64,000 nt of DNA from Panopea generosa (Eukaryota; Mollusca; Bivalvia; Adapedonta; Hiatellidae). A program made the position numbers and the translations under genes. Under the pieces are notes generated by a model that saw nothing but the letters and a program-made list of their open reading frames with translations, made no database searches and was not told the origin of the DNA. The DNA lies in contig CM055897.1 of NCBI GenBank assembly GCA_029582155.1, positions 11,832,482 through 11,896,481 on the forward strand, written 5' to 3'. Shown here one piece after another: positions 25,889 to 38,200 of the stretch (positions are counted from its first letter, which is position 1; each line of letters opens with the position of its first letter).

Positions 25889-26275
25889 AAACACCGGAAA
25901 ACACCTAAAACACCGGAAAACACCGAAAAACACAAGAAAACACCAAAAAAACACCCGAAAACACTTTCAATATATCAAATTTAACATTGATGTGCTTGTT
26001 TAATACCAGTTTCTTTATATATTACTCTATTTACGACAATTGTATATGTGTTTTTCGGTTTCCAAAGTGAATATTAACACCGTAAAACACCTAAAACACC
26101 GAAAAACACAGGAAAACGCCCAAAAACACCGAAAAACACTATCATTATATCAAATTTATCATAAATGTATTTGTTTAATACCAGTTACTTTATATATTAC
26201 TCTACTTTATGTGTTTTTCGGTTTCTCAAGTCATACGGTTAGAAACACCAGAAAACACCTAAAACACCCGGTGAC
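25889..26275 (+). repeat. ACACCGGAAA-rich terminal array and 180-bp tandem units
   Basis: Short A/C-rich words (ACACCGGAAAACACC and variants) fill 25889-25965. The block then recurs with the following AT-rich part (TATATCAAATTT at 25971 and again at 26151), a period near 180 bp. A third partial unit ends at about 26270. The complement of the array forms the other end of the element at 27894-27972. Confidence 0.8.
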
Positions 26276-26944
26276 CGTGAAATCTGGAAAGGTGTGACAA
26301 TTACCAATACTTGCAATATTCTTACAGTTTAATTAAATTTGAACATTTAATTATATTAAATGTAAGAAAAAGCATTAGACAGAATAATGTATGTTTAAGT
26401 TTTTATTTATCCTCGCACTTTGAACTGGTCATTTTGGCGAGCAGGAAAAGATAATTATTAAAAGATGATTATCGCAAGTGTATATGATTGATTGATGAAT
26501 GATTATGATATCTATTTGACAATGATTTCTCAAACTTTGAAGATTATATTGAGAACTCGAGCAGATTATGGTTATAAAATTCAATAATCTGCACACACTA
26601 TTTGGAGGTTGTAAATAATTATCATAATATCTGGCTGCAATGTTTTCAATTTCTAAATATAAGGTCTTGTTGGTATGATGGTTATTTTAAATATATTGAA
26701 TGTATGTATATGAAGAAAGTTTGTCTAAACTTTTCATACTCATTACATTCAAAGAAGAAGTGAAACTCATCTTTGACTACAGAAATATTATGTTTCATAT
26801 ATATAGGACAGAATCTTAGATTTAAAATGTTTATAATGCAGAGATTTAGGAGAATCGTTCCCGTCTATTAACAGTGATGATTATGAAGAGTCACCCCTGC
26901 GGCTACATGTTAAAATTCATATTAAACATTTAAAATGCTGTTTC

Positions 26945-27008
26945 TTAAATATGTTATTATTAATATTATTATTATGATTATTATTACTATCATTATTATT
27001 ATTATTAT
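26945..27008. repeat. ATT microsatellite
   Basis: This is an interrupted run of ATT/ATTATT trinucleotides inside the 2.1-kb transposon. Confidence 0.85.
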
Positions 27009-27495
27009 ACCTAATACTTTACATATGTGATTTTTGTCTAGTCATGCATGATTTATCTTTTACTTATCATAACTTTTACAACGTATTTTCATTTTAACAT
27101 CTATGCATCTATACATGTGATATATATTTTTTATAACATTTTCAATGCATTTAAATTTTATATGTTTATATTTCACACCAACAACATGATACTTTTTACA
27201 TCAAGGTCCCTATATGCATTGTTATTTTGAATTTACATATATTTATAGTTCGCATTTTCTTACCTAATACTTTACATATGTGATTTTTGTCTAGTCATGC
27301 GTGATTTATCTTTTACTTATCATAACTTTTACAACGTACTTTCAATTTAACATCTATGCATCTATACATGTGATATATATTTTTATAACATTTTCACTGA
27401 ATTTAAGTTTTATATGTTTATATTTCACACCAACAAACCTGATACTTTTTACATCAAGGTCCCTATATGCAATAATGTTATTCTGAATTTACATA
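27008..27495 (+). repeat. 253-bp tandem duplication
   Basis: The block starting TACCTAATACTTTACATATG at 27008 recurs at 27261 with few differences, including its end ACATCAAGGTCCCTATATGC. Two copies lie head to tail. The high similarity indicates a recent duplication inside the transposon. The two open frames of about 60 codons here are this repeat and not genes. Confidence 0.9.
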
Positions 27496-28492
27496 TATTT
27501 ATATTTCTCATTTAAATACTTGTTACCTTTACAATTAATGTTACTACCGCAATACTGCTTTTTGTTATTTTCTTTTGTACATTTACTATATGACATTATC
27601 TTGTTTGTTTGTATTAAAAATAAAAGATGTTGATATTTACTCAATTATTGTTTTTATTATCACTAATTTGTATAAATTATTGATGTCTGTCCAAAACGAA
27701 TTAAAAAGAATACACACAACAATAATCTATAATATATTTACAGCCATAGGTAATTATCACACGTGCCAGATTTCATGGTCACCGCATACGAATAAATGCT
27801 GACATGAGAAACCGAAAAGCACCTACTAAATTGTCAAAAATAGAGTTTACGTATAGTAACTGGTATGAAACATTTACATTTTTAATATTTTAATAGTGTT
27901 TTCCGGTGTTTTAAAGGTGTTTTCCGGTGTTTTTGGGGTGTTTTCCGGTTTTTAGGTGTTTTCCGGTGTTTCTACGCACCCCAGATTTCGTAAGGATTTC
28001 GGTACTTCATAACATAAATGTCTTTTAACGAAACTACAGTAGATAAAGATGCAGTTTTAACATTGCAGATTGGTAAATTAAATATCAATTCATCGATATG
28101 TCAGGCTAAACTACCTAAAACATGAGACCAAACGTCAAATACACCGTTGAAAGTGCTTGACTGTGTGGTTTTCAGTAATCGCCGGGTTTTTTTGGGGCGG
28201 TGCTTTAGCAGCCGCTCTCAGAGCTAACATGATTTTATTTTCAATACCGCAAATTTACAACCGTGTTTCGTGTTGATGCAAACCTAACAACCACTTATCA
28301 AATAGTTCCACCCCCTGATAAGCTCTAACTCACTATAAACAGTAGATTCACCTATTTCAACGAAAACATTAATATTATAACATACAGCAACGATTTATAC
28401 CTATTAACAATTACGTACCTTATAAATTCCAAGTTTATATTCTGTAGCATTAATCAGCACAAAGGAATTAAAGCGCATGAATACAGACATGC

Positions 28493-28524
28493 TGGTCACG
28501 TGACCAAAAGATTACGCCATCTTG
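28493..28524. promoter_or_regulatory. Candidate promoter motifs: E-box palindrome and GCCATCTTG
   Basis: A perfect 14-bp palindrome TGGTCACGTGACCA (28493-28506) contains the CACGTG E-box bound by USF/TFE-type factors. Ten bases on is GCCATCTTG (28516-28524), a YY1-type site like the one at 25745. A GGGGCGG box lies upstream at about 28194. No start codon or exon can be tied to it, so it is only a candidate. Confidence 0.35.
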
Positions 28525-28529
28525 TAAAT

Positions 28530-31020
28530 CAAATTCCAGGTCACAAACTATATCGCCATCATGCACATTGAAAGAGTCGTATATTTCGGCAAGGACTTCA
28601 GATAATAAGTACTTGATTCGGGAGTCTGATTTCGCTATTTCTATCATTTTAAAAATGTGTACGGTAACGAAACTTTTCTAGATCTGTCCCTTATGCCAAG
28701 GAACTTTACTCCTTGCTTATGTCAATAAACAATCAATACTCGTTCTAAAAATAGAGATATGCTAATGTCGATCATGTGACTTGCGGTTTCTCCCAAATGT
28801 TAAAAATAGACTTGTATTCTTAAAAAGAATTCGAGATTGATCGAGTTATGAACAATGTCAGTGCTGTTGTTTTTTATTATTTAGTAAATATTTCACATAT
28901 TTCCAATAATTGGAACGGTAGATAATTTCTACTTAAACATATAAGAGTTAAAGTATTTGTGTTTCCGTAGCGAAAATACGCAAACATCCAGATGTGTCTA
29001 AAAATCGGCGCTATAACATTTTGGTTAGTGCGGTACCGTTTACGGGGTGATATAGGGCCCTTGAAAATATAAATGTAAACATCAATTATTAATGTTGAAA
29101 TACACATTTGTACTTTTCGTCTTTTAAACGAATTGTTTCACTGTTGCCCTAGATAAATCAATAAAGAAAATGGTAAATGAATATACTCAAAGTGGAATTC
29201 ATCGTGCTAGATTCAGAGCTCTTTGATATTTTATATATACTGTATATGACAGAAAGCTTATAATTTCTGAAAATATCACAAGTTGAGTAGAAGATACAAA
29301 TCTCATATCATTGAGTTGAATTAATATCTTGAAGTTGGACATTTGCCAAATTTAAGAGTTAATATTCTTACTATAGCAGAAATACACTTTCAGAGGCAAA
29401 CCATTCAGTTACGTTCCTGACATATTCGAGAAAAGAGTCAACGTTAAGCATAGAACATGTAGATTCTGTACAACGTATAAGAATCAAAGGTAATCGGGAT
29501 TATTCTACTTCAACGTATGCAAACTGACCTGTTTGTCTAAAACAATAGCGACATTTTACATCTTATATGCTCCGCCCCCATCAGCACTGCAGTGCTTTGA
29601 TTACTATAGGAGTTCCTCTGACCCTAAGCCGCAAAAAAAAAAAAATGGAAAAAAAAGGCTACTAGGGTCATAGAAGTCTCGGATTACCCATTGGCCTGCT
29701 TTCAATAAAGTTGTCATTCCTGCGAACTGTCTTATTACGCATCACAACATAAAGGCCAAACTTTCAAAGTTACTTCAGGAAATTTTTAAGGGCTCTGCAA
29801 TGAACCTTTCATTGGCATAATGCCTACTAGTGTCAGACATAGGTTTTTTTTGTTATTGCTGCTTTCTTTTATTGTTGAAAAATGTTGTTTTTTGTTGTAT
29901 TCATGTATTTGACTTTTTCATGACTGAGTTTGTGTGGGTATAGAAACCTAACTTTCTATGTTAAAGATTGATGTTTTGACTTCGATATATAGCCCTGTTT
30001 GAGCAGCATTGAAAACATAAATATCATTTTTCTATTCAGTGAACTAGTATTTTAGTCCCAGAATACTGTTTAACATCATAGTAATATATCATTTTGTATT
30101 CATGAATTTTATATTAAGGTACAGTAGTGTGAGAAGAACAGTTTATTCTTGCTCTCGCAGTTATGCAGTGTAAAAAGTATATTCATGTCAGCAAATATCT
30201 TTACATTATGCGTGTTTACTTAATTCTTATTTAGCCATTTGACAAAAATATGACGTAGAATCGAGATGACAACGATATAGTTTGTCAATGATATTCGTCA
30301 TGAATTTATCTATAGAAGAATCTAAGATCCATTTCCTGTTTACTTTGTCTCGAAAAATAAATTGTCTGCTTTGAAATATACTGATTAGCCTAACCCTCAA
30401 CCTTTCTACAATGGATTTCTCCAACAAGGAGAAATAATTTGTGATGCTCCCTCATCATTTAAAGCTGCCATTTGGGAAAACTTTTCCAAGGTATTGAAAA
30501 AATGGCGTTCTTGAAATTGACCATACTTGATATGCAAAGGGCATGTTTGAATGCAAAGCATGTCGAAAGGCTCCTTTTCCTAAAGAAAAACCTGAAGAAG
30601 CCCATTTAAAGTTGTCATTAATTGATACTAGTTGATGTAATTCCAGTTTAGTTATATTCACTGTTAAATTTTTGATTTCATATAAAAAAAATGTTCATGA
30701 AGATATTTAACAGTTGATACACATTTTAGTTCTGTTGTTCTCTGTTTATAATAATAATAATAATAATAATAAAGATACTTTTAAGTTGCATATGAGTATA
30801 CACCTTATTTAACAATCATGGTGATTGCATAAGATACAATTTAAAACTCAGTATCGTGATGCATATTGCATTGCGACTTAAATTTTGCAATGAGCATCGC
30901 CTTTTATTTTCACAGTTAATATGTATCATGGTACGCATCGTTCTGATAATGAAGTATCACTATACACATTGCAGATGAAAAAATTGCCAATGCGCAGCCC
31001 TAATAATTCGGTCAGATCTG
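28530..31020. other. AT-rich intergenic DNA, no gene seen
   Basis: I see only A-runs (29630-29660) and an ATA microsatellite (about 30750-30771). Open frames of 60-76 codons on the minus strand lack recognisable domains. Confidence 0.45.
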
Positions 31021-31028
31021 GTTTCACA

Positions 31029-31415
31029 TCACTACACAGTTGAATTTCATTTTTTGTTCTATATAAAATAATGTCAGATTTCCATGGTTAAAAAAACTCA
31101 TGAAGAAAAAGTTTTTAAATAAAGTACATGTAATGTATTCTATGATAGAAGTGTATATGCACATAAAAAAGAACTCAAATGCTTATAAATACATTCATCT
31201 GTTAAAACCCTGTAAAAGTAACTTTTTTAACATCAGTGATGTCTTATTACAGTATATGATATGCCAGCTTTTGCTCTTATCACCTGCAGCAAGAAATCAA
31301 AGCCCCTATGAACCATTTTAAAAAGTATTTCAAACTGATTTACAAAGTACTCAATTCTTTAAGTGCTAAAATCGTGTTAACGTCACTAATAAATTGGCAC
31401 AACTGTGTAGTGAGA
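31029..31415. mobile_element. MITE with TCACTACACAGTT ends, third copy
   Basis: The element begins TCACTACACAGTTGAAT and ends AACTGTGTAGTGAGA. It is a diverged copy of 17223-17586 in the same orientation, sharing interior words such as TTTTGCTCT and AGCAAGAAATCA. Being outside the palindrome, it shows that the unit is mobile in its own right and not just part of the arm. Confidence 0.78.
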
Positions 31416-31589
31416 GGTAAATGTCTTAGTTGTGGCTCTCTAATGATCAGAAATCACTCTTATTTAACATGGTCTCCTATGTCACAGGTGAGTGATGAAG
31501 GAGAATCATGAACCTCTTGTTTTGCATTTATATATATGCAAACTTTATTTTGTATACTTCTTTGTTTTAAACTTCTTTATTTTATCTTG

Positions 31590-31752
31590 ATTGTGAACCA
31601 AGTTCTTGTTGGCAACTCATGCTCGATATCTTTCTGGGTGAACAAGTACTAAGAATATGTGGATAAAGTGTCTTGCTTATAGCTGTGGCAGAGAATCTAA
31701 CCCAAGACCCTCCAATCCTGGGTCCGATGCTCTACCATTGGGCCACATGCTC
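31590..31752 (-). mobile_element. tRNA-derived SINE
   Basis: On the minus strand the head reads GTGGCCCAATGGTAGAGC (box A-like) followed about 40 bases later by GGGTTAGATTC (box B-like). The body then has AAGCAAGACACTTTATCC. This is the layout of a tRNA-derived SINE with an RNA polymerase III promoter. It does not fold as a full tRNA and lacks an anticodon arm I can defend. It lies about 340 bp upstream of the first coding exon of the cysteine-rich gene. Confidence 0.68.
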
Positions 31753-32088
31753 CACTTTTGTATACAGGTAGCTATGCCAACATATATATGATAAGTGTCA
31801 TATATATGAAAAATTACATAACCCATTGACAAAAAGCATAATGATTACTACAGAAAATGGTGTTTTGTTATTAATATTATATATTCAGTGACAATACCCA
31901 TGTAGCATTAAAGGGCTTGCTTAAATATATTGATACAATTTTTAAAAAATGTATATTTGTGTACTATTAGGTATGAAGGAAAATAGAGGAATGTTTTTGA
32001 AGGCTATAATCGGTGCTTTATTTTCGGAGGAAGATTAAGTTTACCTGACTTCAGCGCTGACTTATCTTACTGGATAATGAAGATCTAA

Positions 32089-32145
32089 ATGGACCAAACT
32101 ACAATGTCTACAAAAGGAATGATTCTTCTTCTTCTGTCAGTTTTG
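32089..32145 (+). CDS. Exon 1 of cysteine-rich secreted/receptor protein: signal peptide
   Basis: The ATG at 32089 opens MDQTTMSTKGMILLLLSVL, a short N-region followed by a hydrophobic core, so a signal peptide for secretion or membrane insertion. It ends at a consensus donor (TTG/GTAAGT, phase 0). An in-frame ATG at 32119 would give a shorter signal. I chose the first because both keep the same frame. The next exon joins at 33811 in phase. The 1665-bp intron 1 holds a 60-bp triplicate and no other feature. The gene lies on the + strand and continues through exons 2 to 4. A 5' UTR probably lies in 31960-32088, but its start is not visible. Too short to be found as an open frame, the exon is inferred from splice context. 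Confidence 0.72.
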
Positions 32146-33810
32146 GTAAGTTAATGCCGAGTTACTATATCATTTATTAAAAAAACATATTTAGGTGTAT
32201 ATATCTAAGGATAGAAGTTGACGTTGATGATGCATTTGTGAATATTTTTTGAAAATCTTTCTGCTTTCCTGTAACAAATGGCTAACAGTATATCAAAGAA
32301 ATTACTGACGCAAATATGTTTCAGTCTGAGCAATAGAAGTAGGTTGAACATATACGTTGATCCCACAGTTCACTGATCACACAACAGAAGATATACTTCT
32401 CTGACATTAGTAATGGATTACTGCACATTTACTTTTTTCTCGCCTGTCAGCTTATACAATATGCAGACAAACAATCGGATTATGAATCAAATTACCTTGA
32501 TTTAGTCCCATGAATAAATTTATTGATTACTCCAATGGAACAGCTAAATTAAAAATTTGATCATGTATTATTTTAAGATTTTGAGATGCCTTTGGTTATG
32601 TGACTGACACCAAACTGAGTGGACTTAACATTGAGTGAACGCTGAATAAACGAAGCAAACGTGAGCCTAGTATAAATAAAGAGTATAGAGTGCTGAGATA
32701 TACAGTACGCAGATATTAGTTTACATCATTAGTGAGCGAATACTTGTATTAATTCTGTGAGCGTGTGAAATTAATAACACTTAAGTGCATGCAAGCGGAG
32801 TTTAGTTTAGTTATATTTTATTGCACCTATTATAAAGTATATTACATGAATAATAATTACAAGTTTTTACAACATTAGCAACAGCCCTCCCCAAATTTAA
32901 CCACTTAGTCATCCATATTTATGACATTAAATTTTGGATTCTGTTTAAATGTAATAACTATGTACTTTGGAATCTGTATTTAGCTGACAGAGTATCACAA
33001 AAGTAGTTTGTTCATTTATATAATATTATATGTACCTGGTATACACCACATAATGCATTAAGAACATTACTGCTGCTCTATCTTCACATGCACATACTTG
33101 ATTATTTGTGTTAAACACATTTATGCAATATTCTTCAGAGAAGGCACTTAATAATAAACAGCTGGTCAATTTTGTTTAAAAAAATGTTTTGTCAATAAAA
33201 AGAGCCCTGAATGTTATGTGTAATTGCTTGGGAAACATTTGTTAAACGCTTTTTTTAAAAAAAAAAACACTTTATAAACGCCTTTGCCAACCCTATTTTG
33301 AAAAATGCATCATCCCAGAGGCATTTATTTTGAGGAGTACTGTATTTAATACTGTTTTCCAATACATTTACTTAGAATTCTGTATGGAACACATTTATAC
33401 TGTTTTTAATACTTTTTTTCCAATACATTTACCTAGAATTCTGTATGGAACACATTAATACTGTATTTAATACTATTGTCCAATACATTTACCTAAAATT
33501 CTGTATGGGACAATTTAATACTGTATTTGTCAGCATGTACTTAGAAATGTGACATTAAGTATGTATTTATCAGTATAATTATAGTGTAATGTAGAAATCA
33601 CTATACATGATTGTTTTAAATACAATATGCACATACTAAATAATCTTAATTAACAGATAAATACCATAGCCATATTTATGTTCTTGATAATCTGTAATGT
33701 CTAATGACGTTCATTCCACTTTAATAATGCAAAATTAAAGTACTGTTATTTAATAAGCTTATTTTGAACTCTGTCTATAACTGTACTCTGTCTTTAACTT
33801 CTATTTTCAG
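32146..33810. other. Intron 1
   Basis: The intron is bounded by GTAAGT and CTATTTTCAG. It is AT-rich, with a triplicated unit at 33341-33530 and nothing else assignable. Confidence 0.7.
33341..33530 (+). repeat. Three copies of a 60-61-bp unit in intron 1
   Basis: The word TTCTGTATGG recurs at 33378, 33439 and 33499, each preceded by CCAATACATTTAC and followed by ACTGTATTTAATACT-like sequence. Confidence 0.88.
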
Positions 33811-34048
33811 GAGTTTAAGTTAGGAGTCTATACCGTTTCGACTCTGAGCCGAGAGATGGACCAATGTGGTTGGGATGTAAAACAAATGGGTTACTGTCCC
33901 CCCCTCCCTTCAAACAATGTCAGTTGGACGTGTCTTGCCAACTTAAAGGCTTGTGATGGTGGCTTGAAGTACCATTGTGCACGAGGTTACGGCAAGGAGG
34001 AAGACAAATTTGTTGAAGCATGCAGAAAGAGCAAAATTTGTATAATGG
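33811..34048 (+). CDS. Exon 2: first cysteine-rich segment
   Basis: The acceptor CTATTTTCAG precedes 33811 and the donor G/GTAGGT follows 34048 (phase 1). The exon reads EFKLGVYTVSTLSRE, then MDQCGWDVKQMGYCPPLPSN and onward to KSKICIMG. It has seven cysteines in 79 residues, with a probable N-glycosylation site in NNVS. Cysteines spaced 4-20 residues apart after a signal peptide point to a disulfide-bonded extracellular domain. I do not recognise the family. A TNF-receptor-like or other small cysteine-rich ectodomain is possible. Upstream in-frame codons before the first Met in this exon are kept because they join exon 1 without a stop. Confidence 0.82.
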
Positions 34049-35145
34049 GTAGGTTATTGTTTATATAGGTTTTGATCATTTATTATTTAAGAGTACTTAT
34101 TGCAATCATCAGATCAGTTGCAACGATGAAGCAATCAACACTTCAACCCCATATACATTTTATTTCTCTTCCATTTTCTTCGGAAATTTTCTCATACTAA
34201 ATTATTTCTCTCAAAATGTTACTACCTGAGATACGACATTTGAGGTTTAATGATTTTTGTTCACAATTGGGGACTATCATCGCTGTAAAAAATCCATTTC
34301 TGATGGGATACGGATGTTTATGTATGAAACAGACATAACACCTGTCAATACTTAAATAAATTATTTTATTTTCAAAGCAAACTGGGGGAATTAAAGAGAA
34401 GAAGACATGGTGTAGCACTGTCACTTGTATTGCTGTTATAACATATATTTTGTCATAATATAAAGATCTGCAGCAGCTGATATCATGGAGGTTTAATTCG
34501 CATGAAGCACCCTTATCATGCAATGGCTATCTGTGAAATTGAATATACAAACTTAAATTTAGTACATCCTTATTAAAAAGCCCAACACCTAACAGAAAGT
34601 TTTTACCAGATTTCTTCATAAACCACATTATCAACCACATTCAAAATTTTAAAGTGCCATATAAACCTCATGTTTTCTTTTTGTGTTCTTGACTTTGAAC
34701 TCTTTTGGGTGGATCTTATGAAAATATGTGTAAACAACGTACCTATTCGGCAAATGCAGTGACCTCGAGAGGGCCTACACAAGTATCACTTATATACCGA
34801 CTGTATCACATGAGATAGCTTGTGCTCTATATCCTTGAGTCCGTTCTTAAAAAAATGTGTTTGCCGTGTTCCTTCTTACTCACTCAAAATTGCAGCTACC
34901 CAAGGTTCTTTATTGACTTTCAAATGTGTTTTTTTATGGTTTCTGTCCATATTTGTTTAAAAATGACTATATATATGAAATCGCAATCTGGCCCAAAAAA
35001 ATTTTTTAACTACCTTCTTACCCACATGAAAAGTTCTGGGTCGGAGCACAGCAAACAAACATTTTTTAAAGGATGACCTGACTGACGTTACATTGTTCAT
35101 TTGCTTCATTTGTATTTAAATACATATCTAACTACATGTAAGCAT
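34049..35145. other. Start of intron 2, unique part
   Basis: About 1.1 kb of AT-rich DNA lies before the repeats. No coding segment is recognised; open frames here lack splice context or family features. Confidence 0.5.
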
Positions 35146-35288
35146 ACACATTATGTTGTTGTTGTATGGCGTTAAGCGTCGCTTTCAACAATTTTTCAGT
35201 CATATCGCGACGGTGTCTACTTGAGACAGTATTCTGAGCACTGTCACACTGGAGTATCATGCCGCAGACACGTGGTATGATACCCCAC
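35146..35288. repeat. Probable interspersed repeat beside the 44-bp array
   Basis: The stretch holds GGCGTTAAGCGTCGCTTTCA, CATATCGCGACGGTG and a GTATCATGCC/GGTATGATAC inverted motif, CpG-rich against its AT-rich surroundings. I recall similar sequence as a common repeat in mollusc DNA, but no second copy exists in this window to prove it. It abuts the start of the minisatellite. Confidence 0.4.
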
Positions 35289-38200
35289 CCGGTCGTTTTA
35301 GGTTGTTTTCTGGTATATAAGAATAGTTTGACTCTTTGTTTCATGTTGTTTTCTGTTTTATATGAATAGTTTGACCCCTTTGTTTCATGTTGTTTTCTGG
35401 TTTACAAGAATAGTTTAACTCCTTTGTTTCATGTTGTTTTCTGTTTTATAAGAATACTTTGACCCCTTTGTTTCATGTTGTTTTTCTGTTTTATAAGAAT
35501 ACTTTGACCCCTTTGTTTCATGTTGTTTTTCTGGTTTATCAAAATAGTTTTACTCCTTTGTTTCATGTTGTTTTCTGGTTAATAAGAATAGTTTGACCCC
35601 TTTATTTCATGTTGTTTTCTGGTTTATAAGAATACTTTAACCCCTTTATTTCATGTTATTTTCTGGTTTATAAGAATAGTTTGACCCCATTGTTTCATGT
35701 TGTTTTTCTGGTTTATAAAAATAGTTTAACTCCTTTGTTTCATGTTGTTTTTCTGGTGTATAAGAATAGTTTAACCCCTTTGTTTCATGTTGTTTTCTGG
35801 TGTATAAGAATAGTTTAACCCCTTTGTTTCATGTTGTTTTCTGGTTTATAAGAATAGTTTGACCCCTTTGTTTCATGTTGTTATCTGTTTTATAAGAATA
35901 CTTTGACCCCTTTTTTTCATGTTGTTTTTTTGTTTATAAGAATACTTTGACCCCTTTGTTTCATGTTGTTTTCTGGTTTATAAGAATAGTTTGACCCCTT
36001 TGTTTCATGTTGTTTTTCTGTTTTATAAGAATACTTTGACCCCTTTGTTTCATGTTGTTTTTCTGGTTTATCAAAATAGTTTTACTCCTTTGTTTCATGT
36101 TGTTTTCTGGTTAATAAGAATAGTTTGACCCCTTTATTTCATGTTGTTTTCTGTTTTATAAGAATAGTTTGACCCCATTGTTTCATGTTGTTTTTCTGGT
36201 TTATAAAAATAGTTTAACTCCTTTGTTTCATGTTGTTTTTCTGGTGTATAAGAATAGTTTAACCCCTTTGTTTCATGTTGTTTTTCTGGTGTATAAGAAT
36301 AGTTTAACCCCTTTGTTTCATGTTGTTTTCTGGTGTATAAGAATAGTTTAACCCCTTTGTTTCATGTTGTTTTCTGGTTTATAAGAATAGTTTGACCCCT
36401 TTGTTTCATGTTGTTATCTGTTTTATAAGAATACTTTGACCCCTTTTTTTCATGTTGTTTTTTTGTTTATAAGAATACTTTGACCCCTTTGTTTCATGTT
36501 GTTTTCTGGTTTATAAGAATAGTTTGACCCCTTTGTTTCATGTTGTTTTCTGGTTTATAAGAATACTTTGACCCCTTTGTTTCAGGTTGTTTGCTGGTTG
36601 ATAAGAATAGTTGAGCTACTTTGTTTCATGTTGTTTTCTGCTTTATAAGTTTAGTTGAACCCCTTGGTTTCAGATTGTTTTTTAGTTTATCAGTTTAGTT
36701 TGACCCCTTGGTTTCAGGTTGTTTTCTGGTTTATATGTTTAGTTGGACCCCATTGTTTCATGTTGTTTTCTGGTCTATAAGAATAGTTGAGCTACTTTGT
36801 TTTAGATTGTTTTCTGATTTATATGTTGAGTTGGATCGCATTGTTTCAGGTTGTTTTCTGGTTTATAAGAATAGTTGAGCTACTTTGTTTCAGGGTTTTT
36901 TTCTGGTTTATAAGTTTAGTTGAGCTTCTTTGTTTCAGGCTGTTTTCTGGTTTATAAGAATAGTTGAGCTACTTTATTTTAGATTCTTTTCTGGTTTATA
37001 TGTTTAGTTGGACCACTTTGTTTCAGGTTGTTTTCTGGTTTATAAGAATAATTGAGCTACTTTGTTTCAGGTTGTTTTCTGGTTTATAAGAATAGTTGAG
37101 CTACTTTGTTTCAGGTTTTGTCTGGTTGGTAAATTTTGTTAAGCTTTTTTGTTTCAGGTTGTTTTCTGGTTGATAAGAATAGTTGAGCTACTTTGTTTCA
37201 GGTTGTTTTCTGGTTTATAAGTTTAGTAGGACCCCTTTGTTTCAGGTTGTTTTTTGGTTTATAAGTTTAGTTGGACCCCATTGTTTCATGTTGTTTTCTG
37301 GTCTATAAGAATAGTTGAGCTACTTTGTTTTAGATTGTTTTCTGGTTTATAAGTTTAGTAGGACCCCTTTGTTTCAGGTTGTTTTTTGGTTTATAAGTTT
37401 AGTTGGACCCCATTGTTTCAGTTTGTTTTCTGGTTTATAAGTTTAGTAGGACCCCTTTGTTTCAGGTTGTTTTTTGGTTTATAAGTTTAGTTGGACCCCA
37501 TTGTTTCATGTTGTTTTCTGGTCTATAAGAATAGTTGAGCTACTTTGTTTTAGATTGTTTTCTGGTTTATAAGTTTAGTAGGACCACTTTGTTTCAGGTT
37601 GTTTTTTGGTTTATAAGTTTAGTTGGACCCCATTGTTTCAGGTTGTTTTCTGGTTGATAAGATTAGTTGAGCTACTTTGTTTCAGGTTGTTTTCTGGTTT
37701 ATAAGTTTAGTTTGACCCCTTTGTTTCAGGTTGTTTTCTGGTTTATATGTTTAGTAGGACCCCTTTGTTTCAGGTTGTTTTTTGGTTTATAAGTTTAGTT
37801 GGACCCCATTGTTTCAGGTTGTTTTCTGGTTGATAAGAATAGTTGAGCTACTTTGTTTCAGGTTGTTTTCTGGTTTATAAGTTTAGTAGGACCCCTTTGT
37901 TTCAGGTTGTTTTCTGGTTTATAAGTTTAGTTGGACCCCATTGTTTCAGGTTGTTTTCTGGTTGATAAGAAAAGTTGAGCTACTTTGTTTCAGGTTGTTT
38001 TCTGGTTTATAAGTTTAGTTTGACCCCTTTGTTTCAGGTTGTTTTCTGGTTTATATGTTTAGTAGGACCCCTTTGTTTCAGGTTGTTTTTTGGTTTATAA
38101 GTTTAGTTGGACCCCATTGTTTCAGGTTGTTTTCTGGTTGATAAGAATAGTTGAGCTACTTTGTTTCATGTTGTTTTCTGCTTTATAAGTTTAGTTGAAC

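Larger units (their letters stand above)
25879..27981. mobile_element. 2.1-kb TIR DNA transposon with 9-bp target duplication
   Basis: Direct repeats CAGATTTCG flank the element at 25870-25878 and 27982-27990. The ends are inverted: the left reads CGGTACATAGAAACACCGG, the right (complement) GGGTGCGTAGAAACACCGG, and similarity continues through GAAAACACCTAAAA. A 9-bp duplication with long, GG-starting inverted ends is typical of Mutator-like elements. That is a family-level inference, since no transposase is encoded. The interior is filler: 180-bp tandem units, an ATT microsatellite and a 253-bp duplication. It is non-autonomous. Confidence 0.72.

Noticed and set aside
25889-27972. CRISPR-like array from ACACCGG repeats
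   Set aside because: Repeats are short, irregular and without unique spacers of fixed length, in a eukaryotic transposon.
31680-31752. Possible tRNA gene on the minus strand
   Set aside because: Box A and box B motifs are there, but the cloverleaf and anticodon arm are not convincing and a SINE body follows.
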